Shown: positions 17,655-27,100 of the stretch, piece after piece | Position numbering within the stretch: the first letter of the stretch is position 1 | Layout of the letters: each line of letters begins with the position of its first letter | Source: CAZMNF01 sp964567595 | GTDB taxonomy: Bacteria; Bipolaricaulota; Bipolaricaulia; RBG-16-55-9 | Reading direction: 5' to 3' | NCBI GenBank assembly: GCA_964567595.1 | Contig: CAZMNF010000001.1 | Coordinates: 1-64,000, forward strand | Length of the DNA: 64,000 bases | The notes under the pieces: generated by a model | The model's database searches: none | What the model was told of the DNA's origin: nothing | Seen by the model: only the letters and a program-made list of their open reading frames with translations | Made by a program: the position numbers and the translations under genes

Positions 17655-19076
17655 CTAAAACGGGGGTTGGGCGCCACTGCCCGAGCCGACCTCGTCGAAC
17701 GGATGGAGCTCGTGGAAGGTGGCGTAGACTTTGTGGAAGCCCACTTGGAACGAGCCGACGGGGCCGTTGCGCTGTTTGCCGATGATGACCTCCGTCGGGC
17801 TGATTGGGGAGTCTTGGTCGCCGGCGGGCTCGCCCTCCTCGCCGTTCTCGCTCGGCTCCTTGTCCTCGTAGTACTCCTCGCGATAGAGAAAGAGGACGAC
17901 GTCGGCGGTCTGCTCGATCTCGCCGGATTCGCGCAGATCCGATAGTCGAGGACGCTTGGAATCGCGCCGCTCCAGCGCCCGCGACAGCTGCGACAGCGAC
18001 ATCACGGGACAGTCCAGCTCGCGGGCGAGGCCCTTGAACGAGCGCGTGATGTAGGAGATTTCTTGCTCGCGCATCTCGACGCGGGTGCCGCCCTCGACCA
18101 GCTGGAGGTAGTCGATGATCAGCAGATCCAAGCCGTGCTCGGCCTTCATGCGCCGCGCCTTGGCCTTGATCTCCATGACGGAGGCCGCTGGCGTGTCGTC
18201 GACGAGGATCGTCGCGTTCTGCAGCCGATTGGCCGCCATCATGATGCGGCGCCACGCGTCGCTGTCGGCGCCCAAGTACCCGCTGCGCAGGCGCAGGAGA
18301 TTGACCTGGGCCTCGGCGCAGAGCAGCCGCTCGATGAGCTGTTCCTTCGTCATCTCCAGACTGAAAAGACCGACGGATTTTCCTTCGTTGAGCGCTACGT
18401 GGCGCGCAATGGAAAATGCGAAGCTCGATTTGCCCATGGACGGACGTCCCGCCAGGATGAGCAGGTCAGAGGGATGGAAGCCGGCAGTCCGCTTGTCGTA
18501 CTCCTTGAAGCCGGAGGACAGGCCCGTCACGCTGCTGCGTTGGGGGCTCTGTAGCTTTTCCAGGTGATCGAGGTGGCTATGGAGAATCTCGCCCAGCGAG
18601 TGATAGCTCTCTTGCAGCGTCTGGCGCGAGACTTCGAAAACCTTCTCTTCAGCCGTGTCAAGCAGCTCGTCGATATCCCCGTCCTCGTGGTAGCCGAGCT
18701 CGGTGATCTCCTGGCCGACTTGAGCCAACCCGCGCAAGAGCGCTTTCTTGGCGATAATGTCGGCGTAGTAGCCCACCGACGTCGTCGTCGTCACGGCTGA
18801 GACGAGCTCGCTGAGATAGGCCCGGCCGCCCACTTCGGGCAGCACGTTCTTCTCCTCAAGACGATTGCCAGCGGTAATGGGGTCGATCGGTTCGCCGGTC
18901 TCGAACAGCTCGATCAGCGACTGATAGATGACCCGATGCGCCCGAAAGTAGAAGTGGACCGGCTGGAGCTTTTCGGTCACGGCCGGCATAACCGTCTCGG
19001 CCTCGATGAGCGCGCTGCCGAGGACGACCTGTTCGGCCTCGCGATTCTTCGGAAGAGAACGGGCTTGTTCGGCCAC
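17655..19076 (-). CDS. dnaB: Replicative DNA helicase DnaB
   Basis: The 473-residue hexameric helicase unwinds DNA at the replication fork. It has the N-terminal DnaB domain (about 10-115), a linker, and the RecA-fold helicase domain with Walker A GRPSMGKSSFA near residues 210-220, Walker B LLIIDYLQLV and the DnaB motif SQLSRALERRDSKRPRLSDLRESGEIEQ. The acidic insert EDKEPSENGEEGEPAGDQD near residue 420 is typical of this loop. The start is GTG at 19076, with no intein or insertion in the ATPase core. A strong promoter lies about 100 bases upstream. Confidence 0.97.
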   Translation of the reverse strand: MAEQARSLPKNREAEQVVLGSALIEAETVMPAVTEKLQPVHFYFRAHRVIYQSLIELFETGEPIDPITAGNRLEEKNVLPEVGGRAYLSELVSAVTTTTSVGYYADIIAKKALLRGLAQVGQEITELGYHEDGDIDELLDTAEEKVFEVSRQTLQESYHSLGEILHSHLDHLEKLQSPQRSSVTGLSSGFKEYDKRTAGFHPSDLLILAGRPSMGKSSFAFSIARHVALNEGKSVGLFSLEMTKEQLIERLLCAEAQVNLLRLRSGYLGADSDAWRRIMMAANRLQNATILVDDTPAASVMEIKAKARRMKAEHGLDLLIIDYLQLVEGGTRVEMREQEISYITRSFKGLARELDCPVMSLSQLSRALERRDSKRPRLSDLRESGEIEQTADVVLFLYREEYYEDKEPSENGEEGEPAGDQDSPISPTEVIIGKQRNGPVGSFQVGFHKVYATFHELHPFDEVGSGSGAQPPF

Positions 19077-19179
19077 TTGCAGATCACCAGGAGAGGAACG
19101 CCATGCTGGCTTGGCGATGCAAGGAACGCATGCGGGAATGGGAGCGCCGTTTACGCTGTGCTCGTTGAGTCACATTCTG

Positions 19180-19208
19180 ATTATAGGCATGTCCGCTGAG
19201 CCTGTAAA
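19180..19208 (-). promoter_or_regulatory. Near-consensus sigma70 promoter for dnaB
   Basis: On the minus strand TTTACA (complement of 19203-19208), a 17-base spacer and a perfect TATAAT (complement of 19180-19185) give an 11/12 match to consensus. Transcription would begin near 19173, leaving a leader of about 97 bases before the dnaB GTG. Confidence 0.75.
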
Positions 19209-19284
19209 GGCATCGGCGTAATGGGCGTGACGTATCGGACCCTGACAACGAACGATCCGGCTATGGCAGGTTGCCGCGCCAAGC

Positions 19285-20199
19285 TTACGTGGCGATCTTC
19301 GGGTCGAGCGCGTCGCGGAGCCCGTCGCCGAGATAGTTGATGCACATGACGCTCGTGAAGATGAACAGGCCCGGGAAGAGCGTGAACCAGACGTTGCTGC
19401 TGATGTAGGGCTTGCCCTGCTGGAGCATGTTGCCCCAGCTCGGCGTCGGCGGCTGTACACCCAATCCCAGATAGCTCAGCCCGGCCTCCGCGATGATGGC
19501 CACCCCGACGAAGAGCGTGGCTTGGACGATGATGGGGGCCGCCGTGTTCGGCAGGATGTGGCGCACGATGATCCGGCCGGAGGACGCGCCGACGGAGTTG
19601 GCGGCCAGCACGAACTCCCGTTCCCGCAACGAGAGGATGTTGGCCCGCACGATACGGGCGATGCTGGTCCATGACAACAGACCGATGGCCCAGACGATGT
19701 TGATGAAGTTCGGCTCCAGGATCGTCACGATGGTAATGGCGAAGAACAGGAAGGGGAAGTTGAGCACGATGTCGGTGAAGCGCATGATCAGGCTGTCCAC
19801 CCAGCCGCCGAAGAAGCCCGCCAGCGATCCCAAGAAGGTCCCGATGCTGACGCTGAGCAACGCGACGATAATGCCGATGTTGAGCGAGATCCGTGAGCCC
19901 CACACGACCCGACTGAACAGATCGCGCCCGAGGTGATCCGTGCCGAACCAGTGCTCGGCGCTCGGCCCTTCGAGACGAGGCCCGACGAACGGCTCGTTCG
20001 GATCGTATCCGTAGGCGTCGATGATCAGCGGCGAGGCGATCATCATCGCATAGAGAAGCGCCAGCACAACGAGGGCCGCGATCACAAACGGATTGCGCTT
20101 GAGCTGTTGCCAGAACAGCTTGGCGAAGCTGCGGCTCTCGGCCACTTGGATATCTTGGGCCTCGTTGCCCATCGTTGGCGTCGTTCGCACTTGCGCCAT
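19285..20199 (-). CDS. Dipeptide/oligopeptide-type ABC transporter permease (DppC family)
   Basis: The 304-residue permease has a cytoplasmic N-terminus, one membrane helix, then the DppC/OppC core. It shows HWFGTDHLGRDLFSRVVWGSRISL and the coupling motif REREFVLAANSVGASSGRIIVRHILPNTAAPIIV. It is the last gene of a three-gene operon after the SBP (21336) and DppB-type permease (20333). The operon has no ATPase genes of its own; those at 29823 and 30786 may serve both systems. The family covers peptides, nickel and glycans, so substrate is open. Confidence 0.93.
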   Translation of the reverse strand: MAQVRTTPTMGNEAQDIQVAESRSFAKLFWQQLKRNPFVIAALVVLALLYAMMIASPLIIDAYGYDPNEPFVGPRLEGPSAEHWFGTDHLGRDLFSRVVWGSRISLNIGIIVALLSVSIGTFLGSLAGFFGGWVDSLIMRFTDIVLNFPFLFFAITIVTILEPNFINIVWAIGLLSWTSIARIVRANILSLREREFVLAANSVGASSGRIIVRHILPNTAAPIIVQATLFVGVAIIAEAGLSYLGLGVQPPTPSWGNMLQQGKPYISSNVWFTLFPGLFIFTSVMCINYLGDGLRDALDPKIAT

Positions 20200-20332
20200 C
20201 GCCTCTGGTGACCCCGCAGTCGTGTCGGGTTACCGACGGCCGTCCCTGACCCCGCCCTCGCCGTGCCCGATAGGCCTGGCTTCGGCGAGCGATGGGACGG
20301 TCGTCGTCAAGTTCCGCTCGTCGAGGGATTCG

Positions 20333-21286
20333 TCAGTCATATTGGATCCGCGGGTCCAGGAACCCGTAAGCCAGATCGGCCAGGAAGTTGCCCAACAGCG
20401 TCAAAATCGACGTCAGCGTGAGCACGGCCATGATGACCGGATAGTCGCGCTGCAGCACCGAGCGCCAGAAGAACTGGCCCAGCCCGGGCCAGCTGAAGAC
20501 CTGCTCCACGATGAGCGAACCGCTCAAGAACACGGGCAACGACAGGCCGAGGATCGTGACGATCGTCAACATGGAGTTGCGCACCACGTGCTTGATGATC
20601 ACCGCCGACTCGCCCAGGCCCTTGGCCCGAGCGGCAGAGACGAACTCCTCATGGATGACCTCGAGCACAGACGAGCGCATGTAGCGGGTCAAGATGGCCG
20701 TCTGTGCTGTGGAGAGCACAATCACGGGCAGGATCATGTGGCGCGCCACGTCGAGGACGCCACCGCCCTCGACCGACTGCATGTTGCCCGAGGGCAGCAC
20801 CCCCCAGGAGACGGAGAAGATGAAGATGAGCATCAGCCCGAACCAGAAGTCCGGCAGCGACACCCCGAAGAACGAGGCGCCCGTGACGGCGTTGTCGAGC
20901 ATGGTGTACTGCCGCACGGCGCTGATGGTGCCGAAGACGATGGATATCACCAGGGCAAGCAACAGCGACGTGCCCGCGAGGAGTGCCGTGGGCCAGATAC
21001 GGACCTTGATGACCTCCCACACGGGTTGGCCGTAGTTGAACGACCGGCCCATGTCGCCCTGGAAGAAGTTGACCAGCCAGGTGGCGTACTGGACGTGCAA
21101 GGGCTCGTCGAGCCCGTACTGCTCCAGGAAGTTCTCCTTCTCCTGCTCGGTCAACGTGACGTCCGGGCTCAGGAAGATGTCGATGGGATCGCCCGGCATG
21201 AGCTGCATCATGCCGAAGATGATCATCGTCGTCACGAGCAGCGTCGGAATCAGGATGAGCGTTCGGCGAATGACGAACCCGAGCAT
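20333..21286 (-). CDS. Dipeptide/oligopeptide-type ABC transporter permease (DppB family)
   Basis: At 317 residues this is a normal DppB/OppB permease. It starts MLGFVIRRTLILIPTLLVTTMIIF, with the periplasmic loop MPGDPIDIFLSPDVTLTEQE and the EAA-like coupling motif EFVSAARAKGLGESAVIIKHVVRN. Six membrane helices are evident. It lies between the binding protein (49-base gap) and the DppC-type permease (133-base gap). I see no promoter in those gaps, consistent with one operon. Confidence 0.94.
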   Translation of the reverse strand: MLGFVIRRTLILIPTLLVTTMIIFGMMQLMPGDPIDIFLSPDVTLTEQEKENFLEQYGLDEPLHVQYATWLVNFFQGDMGRSFNYGQPVWEVIKVRIWPTALLAGTSLLLALVISIVFGTISAVRQYTMLDNAVTGASFFGVSLPDFWFGLMLIFIFSVSWGVLPSGNMQSVEGGGVLDVARHMILPVIVLSTAQTAILTRYMRSSVLEVIHEEFVSAARAKGLGESAVIIKHVVRNSMLTIVTILGLSLPVFLSGSLIVEQVFSWPGLGQFFWRSVLQRDYPVIMAVLTLTSILTLLGNFLADLAYGFLDPRIQYD

Positions 21287-21335
21287 ACGCTAGATCCTCA
21301 ATGTCGTCGGCGACAGGGACGACCGACGGCGTCAG

Positions 21336-23792
21336 CTACGGGGCTGACGCCGTCTGGTCCTGAACCTCCATGGGCAAGCCCTGTTCGGCCACGTACCAGT
21401 TCGGCATGTTGATCCACCAGCCCTGCGGGTGGAAGGGCTCGACGCCCTCAACGTCGGCGTAAGCGGCAAAGGTGCTCTCTTCGTGGACCAGCCAGCAGTA
21501 GGGCATGTCCTCGACCACCTTGCGGTTCATCTCCTGATAGACCGGCTGAGCGTCGTCGATGCTGACGTAGTTGAGGCCCTCGTCGATGAGCTCGTCGACC
21601 TCCGGGTTCTTGTCCACGTTCTCTTCGGTGTAGGCCATCCAGTTGAAGCTGCTGCCGACGCTGTCGCTGTGGAAGATCGACGTCAAATCGGGATCGGTCC
21701 CGAGGCGCCACCCGCCGATGGCGGTCTCGAAGGCATTGCGCCCCATGAGGTAGTCGTTGTAGAAGGCGTTCGTGTCGAGCGTACGGACCTCGGCCTCGAA
21801 GCCGAGCTCGCCCAACTGCCGTTGCATGAGCACGGCGAACCGCTGGCGCTCCTGGGCGCCCTGGTTGACGGCGATCTCGAGGCTCATCTCCATCGTCTCG
21901 CCGTCCTCGGTGGTCTTGGTCCAGACGGCGTCCTCGGCGATCTCACCGTTGTCGGTGCGCTCGATCGTCCAGCCGGCCTCCTCCATGAGCTCGACGGTCC
22001 GCTCGGGGTCGAAGCCGGGATGGATCTCCTGCAATTGGGAATCGTAGTCCCAGGCGATCGGATGAGTCGGGCCATTTGCCACTTGGCCGAGCCCGCGCAG
22101 CACGCGATCCACCAACTGTTGGCGGTCAACGGCCCAACACATGGCCTCGCGGACCCGCTTGTCTTGGAACTTCGCCATGCGGAGGTTCCAATGGTAGTAC
22201 TCGTAGGCCAGTTCGGGATAGCTGTAGGTAAGCTGGTCCGGGTTGTTGCCCTCGTCAAGCTGGAAGTGCTGGTCGACGGTCGTCGGCGTGACGTCGATCT
22301 CGCCGGCGCGGAACGAGGAGAACCGCGCATCCGGGTCTTGGCGGACGACCCAGTAGACCGTCTCGACCCCGGCCATGGGCACCTGGCCTTGGCGATTGAC
22401 CGTGCGGCCTTGCCAGTAGTCCGCGTTGCGGGTCAACTGGATCGACTGGCCGGTCTCCCAGTTGTTGAACTCGTACGGCCCGGTGCCGACGAGCCGATCG
22501 ATGTTCCGGGTGATGCCTTGCAGGCTGTCGTAGCCGCGCTCCTCCAGTACCGGCTCGTAGACGTGCTTGGGCATGACCCCGGTTCCCGCTGCATACGGCA
22601 AAAACGTCCGCTGAACCTGGTTGAGCGTGGCCGTGAACGTGTAGTCGTCCGGACACGCCAGTCCGGGGATGGGCCAGTCGATCGTTTCGCCTTGGGGCAG
22701 TTGGACGTCGAGCTGGGTCTCATCGCTTCGCTCCGAGACCGTGTAGCTGGCCTCGTTGCCCTGGTCTTCGATCGTCCAGACCTCGTCTTCCTCGTTGTAG
22801 GTCACGCTCACGTCCGAGGACAGCGCCCGGTCGTGCTGCTCGAACTGCTCGCGGAATGCCTCGGGCACGTTGCCCGCATCCAGCGCATCGGTCGCGTCCA
22901 TGTCGGCGCTGAAGAGGACGCGGTTGCGGTATTCGTAGGCCCCCACAACGTTCTGGAAGTTGGGGAAGCGGACGCCGGGATACTTCGGGTGCATTACGGT
23001 CTTAAACGAGAACAGCACGTCCTCGCAGGTCAGTTCCTCGCCGTCGTGGAACTCGATCCCTTCCCGAAGCTGGAACGTGTAGGTCAGCTCCTCCTCATCC
23101 CACTCCCAGTCGTGGGCGAGGCTCGGAATGGGGCGCAGATCTGGGCCGGTCGTGACCATGGCGTTGAACAACAGCCCGCCGATGGCGCTCTCCCAAGTGC
23201 CGGAGGTCGTGTTCGGCATCAGGCTGCGCGGCTCCTGCGTCATGGGTACCCGAATGGTGGTCCCCTCCGACATCTGGAGGTGGCGCTCCGTGCGGGAGAG
23301 CTGATCTTCGCCGTCTTGTTGAGAGCCTTCGGTCTCCTCCGACTCGGCATCCCCAGCCTGCTGATCCTGTTGATCTTGGGCCTGCTGGTCCGCTTGCTCG
23401 TCGCCCGTGGCGGCGTCCTCGGTATCGTCGGCGGCGGACGGCTCGGTCACCGTGATCGTCATCGAGGTGCTGGCCGAGGCGTCGCTGTCGTCGACGACCT
23501 CGAGTTGAACCTCGTGCTCGCCCGCCTCGCTGAACGTGTGCTCCACTTGCTCGCCGTCGGCGGTCGACCCGTCCGGCAACGTCCAGACGTAATCAACGAT
23601 TTCGCCGTCCGGGTCCTCGGATGCGGACGCATCCAGCGTGACGGCTGTGTCGGCTTGTGGGGCCTCGGGCGTGTACGTGAAGTCGGCCGTCGGGGCCTCG
23701 TTCTGCCCCGCGCAGCCGATCACGAGAGCGAACGCCCCGAGCAGCATTGCGACGATCGCCGTCGATCGGTGCCCTGACATCATCCCAGTCAA
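21336..23792 (-). CDS. PKD-domain lipoprotein, family 5 solute-binding protein
   Basis: The receptor starts with a lipoprotein signal ending in the lipobox VIGC (AIVAMLLGAFALVIGCAGQ). One PKD domain follows (about residues 35-115; PTADFTYTP...VDYVWTLPDGS...HTFSEAGEHEVQLEVVDD). Next is a Gln/Glu/Asp-rich linker (about 120-165) and then a family 5 (DppA/OppA-like) binding domain of about 640 residues (EWDEEELTYTFQLREGIEFHDGEELTCEDV). GGGAGG at 23799-23804 lies six bases before a TTG at 23792, chosen as start; the ATGs at 23783 and 23780 are alternatives. A PKD module on such a receptor is unusual and may hold the domain away from the membrane or bind envelope polymers. It heads the operon with the permeases at 20333 and 19285. 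Confidence 0.9.
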   Translation of the reverse strand: MTGMMSGHRSTAIVAMLLGAFALVIGCAGQNEAPTADFTYTPEAPQADTAVTLDASASEDPDGEIVDYVWTLPDGSTADGEQVEHTFSEAGEHEVQLEVVDDSDASASTSMTITVTEPSAADDTEDAATGDEQADQQAQDQQDQQAGDAESEETEGSQQDGEDQLSRTERHLQMSEGTTIRVPMTQEPRSLMPNTTSGTWESAIGGLLFNAMVTTGPDLRPIPSLAHDWEWDEEELTYTFQLREGIEFHDGEELTCEDVLFSFKTVMHPKYPGVRFPNFQNVVGAYEYRNRVLFSADMDATDALDAGNVPEAFREQFEQHDRALSSDVSVTYNEEDEVWTIEDQGNEASYTVSERSDETQLDVQLPQGETIDWPIPGLACPDDYTFTATLNQVQRTFLPYAAGTGVMPKHVYEPVLEERGYDSLQGITRNIDRLVGTGPYEFNNWETGQSIQLTRNADYWQGRTVNRQGQVPMAGVETVYWVVRQDPDARFSSFRAGEIDVTPTTVDQHFQLDEGNNPDQLTYSYPELAYEYYHWNLRMAKFQDKRVREAMCWAVDRQQLVDRVLRGLGQVANGPTHPIAWDYDSQLQEIHPGFDPERTVELMEEAGWTIERTDNGEIAEDAVWTKTTEDGETMEMSLEIAVNQGAQERQRFAVLMQRQLGELGFEAEVRTLDTNAFYNDYLMGRNAFETAIGGWRLGTDPDLTSIFHSDSVGSSFNWMAYTEENVDKNPEVDELIDEGLNYVSIDDAQPVYQEMNRKVVEDMPYCWLVHEESTFAAYADVEGVEPFHPQGWWINMPNWYVAEQGLPMEVQDQTASAP

Positions 23793-23830
23793 CGTCAACC
23801 TCCCGTTAATAACCTCGACGTAACGATTCT

Positions 23831-23860
23831 ATCCTAAGCCGATCCGCATTGAGCCGTCAA
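23831..23860 (-). promoter_or_regulatory. Putative promoter for the minus-strand PKD-SBP operon
   Basis: Reading the minus strand, TTGACG (complement of 23855-23860) is followed by 18 bases and TAGGAT (complement of 23831-23836). The -35 matches five of six positions and the -10 four of six. A start near 23824 gives a leader of about 32 bases to the TTG at 23792. The -35 lies inside an inverted repeat. Confidence 0.5.
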
Positions 23861-24071
23861 TGGCTCGATGCCGAACCCGCGCGATCATGTGCCAAACGAT
23901 CGCGAACTGAGCGACAGCTCCAGGGCACGGACGTCGCGGAAACGTCGCGGGCGCTTGCCATGGAAGCCGAATCGGAAAGCGGTCTGTGATCTATCGAGGT
24001 TGATGCCTCCGTCTGAGATTCGTCAGGCGAAGCAGCCCGACCGACCGGCGACAACGCTTGGCCCGCTTGCA

Positions 24072-24100
24072 TTGACGGTCGTGAACGGCCCGATTACAAT
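24072..24100 (+). promoter_or_regulatory. Strong sigma70-type promoter for the plus-strand PKD-SBP operon
   Basis: TTGACG (24072-24077), a 17-base spacer and TACAAT (24095-24100) match consensus at ten of twelve positions with ideal spacing. The predicted start near 24107 lies about 48 bases before the ATG at 24155. Confidence 0.75.
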
Positions 24101-24154
24101 GCCCCCACTAGCGCACCTAAAAGGCGCTCCAAAAGGGGAAACGAGAGGCGATCC

Positions 24155-27100
24155 ATGGTGAATACGACGGGTCGATGGCCCATTCTTACGGTCTTGGCAG
24201 TAGCAGCAGCTGTGGCGTTAGCCGGCTGTGCCGGTCAAAATCAAGAGCCCACAGCCGATATCAGCCACTCCCCCAGCGAGCCGAACGTCAACGAGTCCGT
24301 CACGTTCGATGCGTCCGAGTCCAGCGATGAGGACGGCGAAATTGCCGAGTACACCTGGACGTTCCCGGACGACTCGACGGCGCAAGGTCAAGAGGTCCAG
24401 TATCAGTTCGTCGAACCCGGCGACCACGAGGTCGAGCTGGAGGTTGTTGACGACAACGATGCCTCCGCCACGGCCACGGTCACGGTGGCCGTCCAGAATC
24501 AAAGCCCCAACGCGAACGTCCAACATTCGCCGGAGAGCCCGGACGTCAATGAGACCGTCGCGCTTGACGCGTCGGAGTCGGACGATCCGGACGGGGCAAT
24601 TGCCAGCTACAATTGGACGTTTCCGGACGGGTCGACGGCGGAAGGCGAGCAGGTGGAGCATCAGTTCGCCGAGCCCGGCGAGCATGAGGTCCGGCTTGAA
24701 GTCGTGGATGACTTTGGCGCCTCAGCCTCCGTCACGCGAACCGTCTCCGTCCAAGCGGCCCAAGAGGCCAGCGAGACCACGGACGAGCAAGCGACCGACG
24801 AGGCCGAGACGCCTGACGAGCAAGACGAGGAACAAGACCAGGAAGCGGCTTCCGATGAGCCTGCTGAAACCGATCAGCCGGAGGCGGGCGACTTCGTCGA
24901 GCAGGTCACCGTGACGGAGGAGCAGAATGCCTCCAAGGCGATGGATCGACTGGCCAACAACGACATCCAGGTCTATGCCCAAGGCACCAGCCAGACGAGC
25001 ATCCAAGAGGACATCGACACCTCCGAGGAGCTATCGGAATACACGTCGTTCGGGTCCTACACCGAGCTGACGTTCAATCCCGTCGGGCCGACGTTCGAGA
25101 ACGGCGAGTTCAACCCCTTCTCCAACGACGAGATCCGCGAGGCGGTGAACTGGCTCATCGATCGCGACTACATCGTCAATGAGTTCTACGGCGGCCTCGC
25201 CGAGCCGCGCTATACGCCCCTCACGACGGCGTTTCCCGACTATGCGCGGCTCATTGACGTTACCCGCCAGCTCGAGATCGAGTACAGCCACCAGCCCGAG
25301 CGCGCCAGGGAAGTGATCACGGAACAGATGGAGCAGATGGGCGCGCAGAAAGTCGATGGCACCTGGCAGTACGAGGGCGAGCCCATCACGCTCAAGTTCC
25401 TGATCCGTACCGAGGATGCCCGTGAACAGGTCGGCGACTACGTGGCCAATCTCTTTGAAGAGATGGGCTTTGAGACCGAGCGACAGTACGCGACGTCGCA
25501 GCAGGCGTCGCCCATCTGGATCGGCAGCGACCCGGCCGAGGGCGAGTGGCACGTCTACACGGGCGGCTGGATCACGACGCTGATCAGTCGAGATCAGGCC
25601 GGCAACTTCAACTTCTTCTACACGCCGAAGGGGCTGGCCCAGCCGTTGTGGCAGGCCTATCAGCCCTCCGAGGAGTTCAGTCGCATCGCGGAGCGGCTCA
25701 ACCAGCGCAACTACAGCTCGCTGGCGGAGCGCAACGAGTTGATGGCCCAGGCCCTGCGCATGGCGATGGAGAACTCCGCCCGTGTCTGGCTCGTGGACAC
25801 GATCGACATTTGGCCGCGGCGGAGCAACGTCTCGTTGGCGGCCGATCTGGCCGGCGGCATTTCCGGGTCGTATCTCTGGCCCTACACCCTGCGAGCCGAG
25901 GGCCAAGACCAGATCACCATGGCCGTGCAGAACATCCTGAACGGGCCCTGGAACGCGCTCGGCGGCAGCAACTTCATCTTCGACCAGACGCTGCAGCGGG
26001 CCACCGGCAACTTCATGACGCTGCCGGATCCGTACACGGGCCTTTTCCGGTCCGAACGGGTCGAGGAAGCGACGGTGACGGTACAAGAGGGATTGCCGGT
26101 CCAGAAGTCGCTCGATTGGGTCGAGCTGGAGCGAACCTCCAGCATCCAAGTCCCGGACGACGCCTGGTACGACTGGGACGCGGAGAACCATCGCTTCATT
26201 TCGGCCGGCGAGGCACAGACGGGCAGTTTAGAGGCCAAGGCCAAGACGGTCGTCCGCTACGACGACACGCTGCAGAACATGAGCTGGCACGACGGCTCGG
26301 AGATGAGCATGGCGGACCTGGTCATGCCCCTGATCATCACCTTCGATCGGGCCAAGGAGGCGAGCGACCTCTACGACGAGGCCTACGTCCCGGACTTCCA
26401 GCAGTTCCGCAACTGGTTCAAGGGCCTGCGCATCGTCGAGGAGGATCCGCTCGTGATCGAGGTCTACAGCGACCGTGTCTACCTTGATGCGGAGGTGATC
26501 GCAAGCGATGCCGCTGGCCTCATGTCCCCCTATTACGCGTTCGGCCCGTCCTCGTGGCCCGCGCTCGCGCTCGGCATCATGGCCGAACGCAACGGCAGCG
26601 CCGCGTTCACGGAAAGCAAGGCCGAGGAGCTGCAGGTGGACCGACTCAGCTACATTGCCGGTCCGACGCTGGAGATCTTAGCGGAGAACCGCCAGGACGC
26701 CATGGAAGAAGGCTTCATCCCGTTCGAGAACGTCCTCGGCGACTACATTGACGCCGAGGATGCCCGATCTCGCTACGAAAACCTCGGGCAGTGGTACGAG
26801 GAGAAGGGCCACCTCTGGGTCGGCCACGGGCCGTACTATCTGGAGTCGGCCAGCCCCGTGGAAGGTGTGGTCACGCTTCGACGTAACGAGGACTTCCCGG
26901 ATCCGCCGGACAAGTGGATGGGCTACACCGAACCCCGCATCGCCGAGGTGGCTCTTGACGGGCCGCAGCGGATCACGAGCGGCGATGAGGCCACCGTCGA
27001 CGTCAACATCAGCTTCGAGGGCGATCCCTACCCCGTTGAGGACGTCAACTTCGTCAACTACCTCGTCTTCGGATCCGAGGGCGAGCTCGTCCTCGAGGGC

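Larger units (their letters stand above)
23799..24154. other. Divergent control region between two peptide-transport operons
   Basis: These 356 bases hold no convincing gene. They carry a promoter for each of the two flanking operons (23831-23860 minus; 24072-24100 plus). An inverted repeat GAGCC-GTCAAT-GGCTC at 23851-23866 covers the -35 of the minus promoter and could be an operator. The middle part (about 23870-24070) shows no feature I can name. Confidence 0.5.

Noticed and set aside
19077..19150. Leader peptide before dnaB
   Set aside because: A 15-codon frame ends just before the dnaB GTG, but it has no ribosome binding site and no regulatory codon pattern.
23868..24161. 97-residue plus-strand open frame between the two PKD receptors
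   Set aside because: It spans the strong promoter and start of the next gene, has a basic low-complexity composition and matches nothing.
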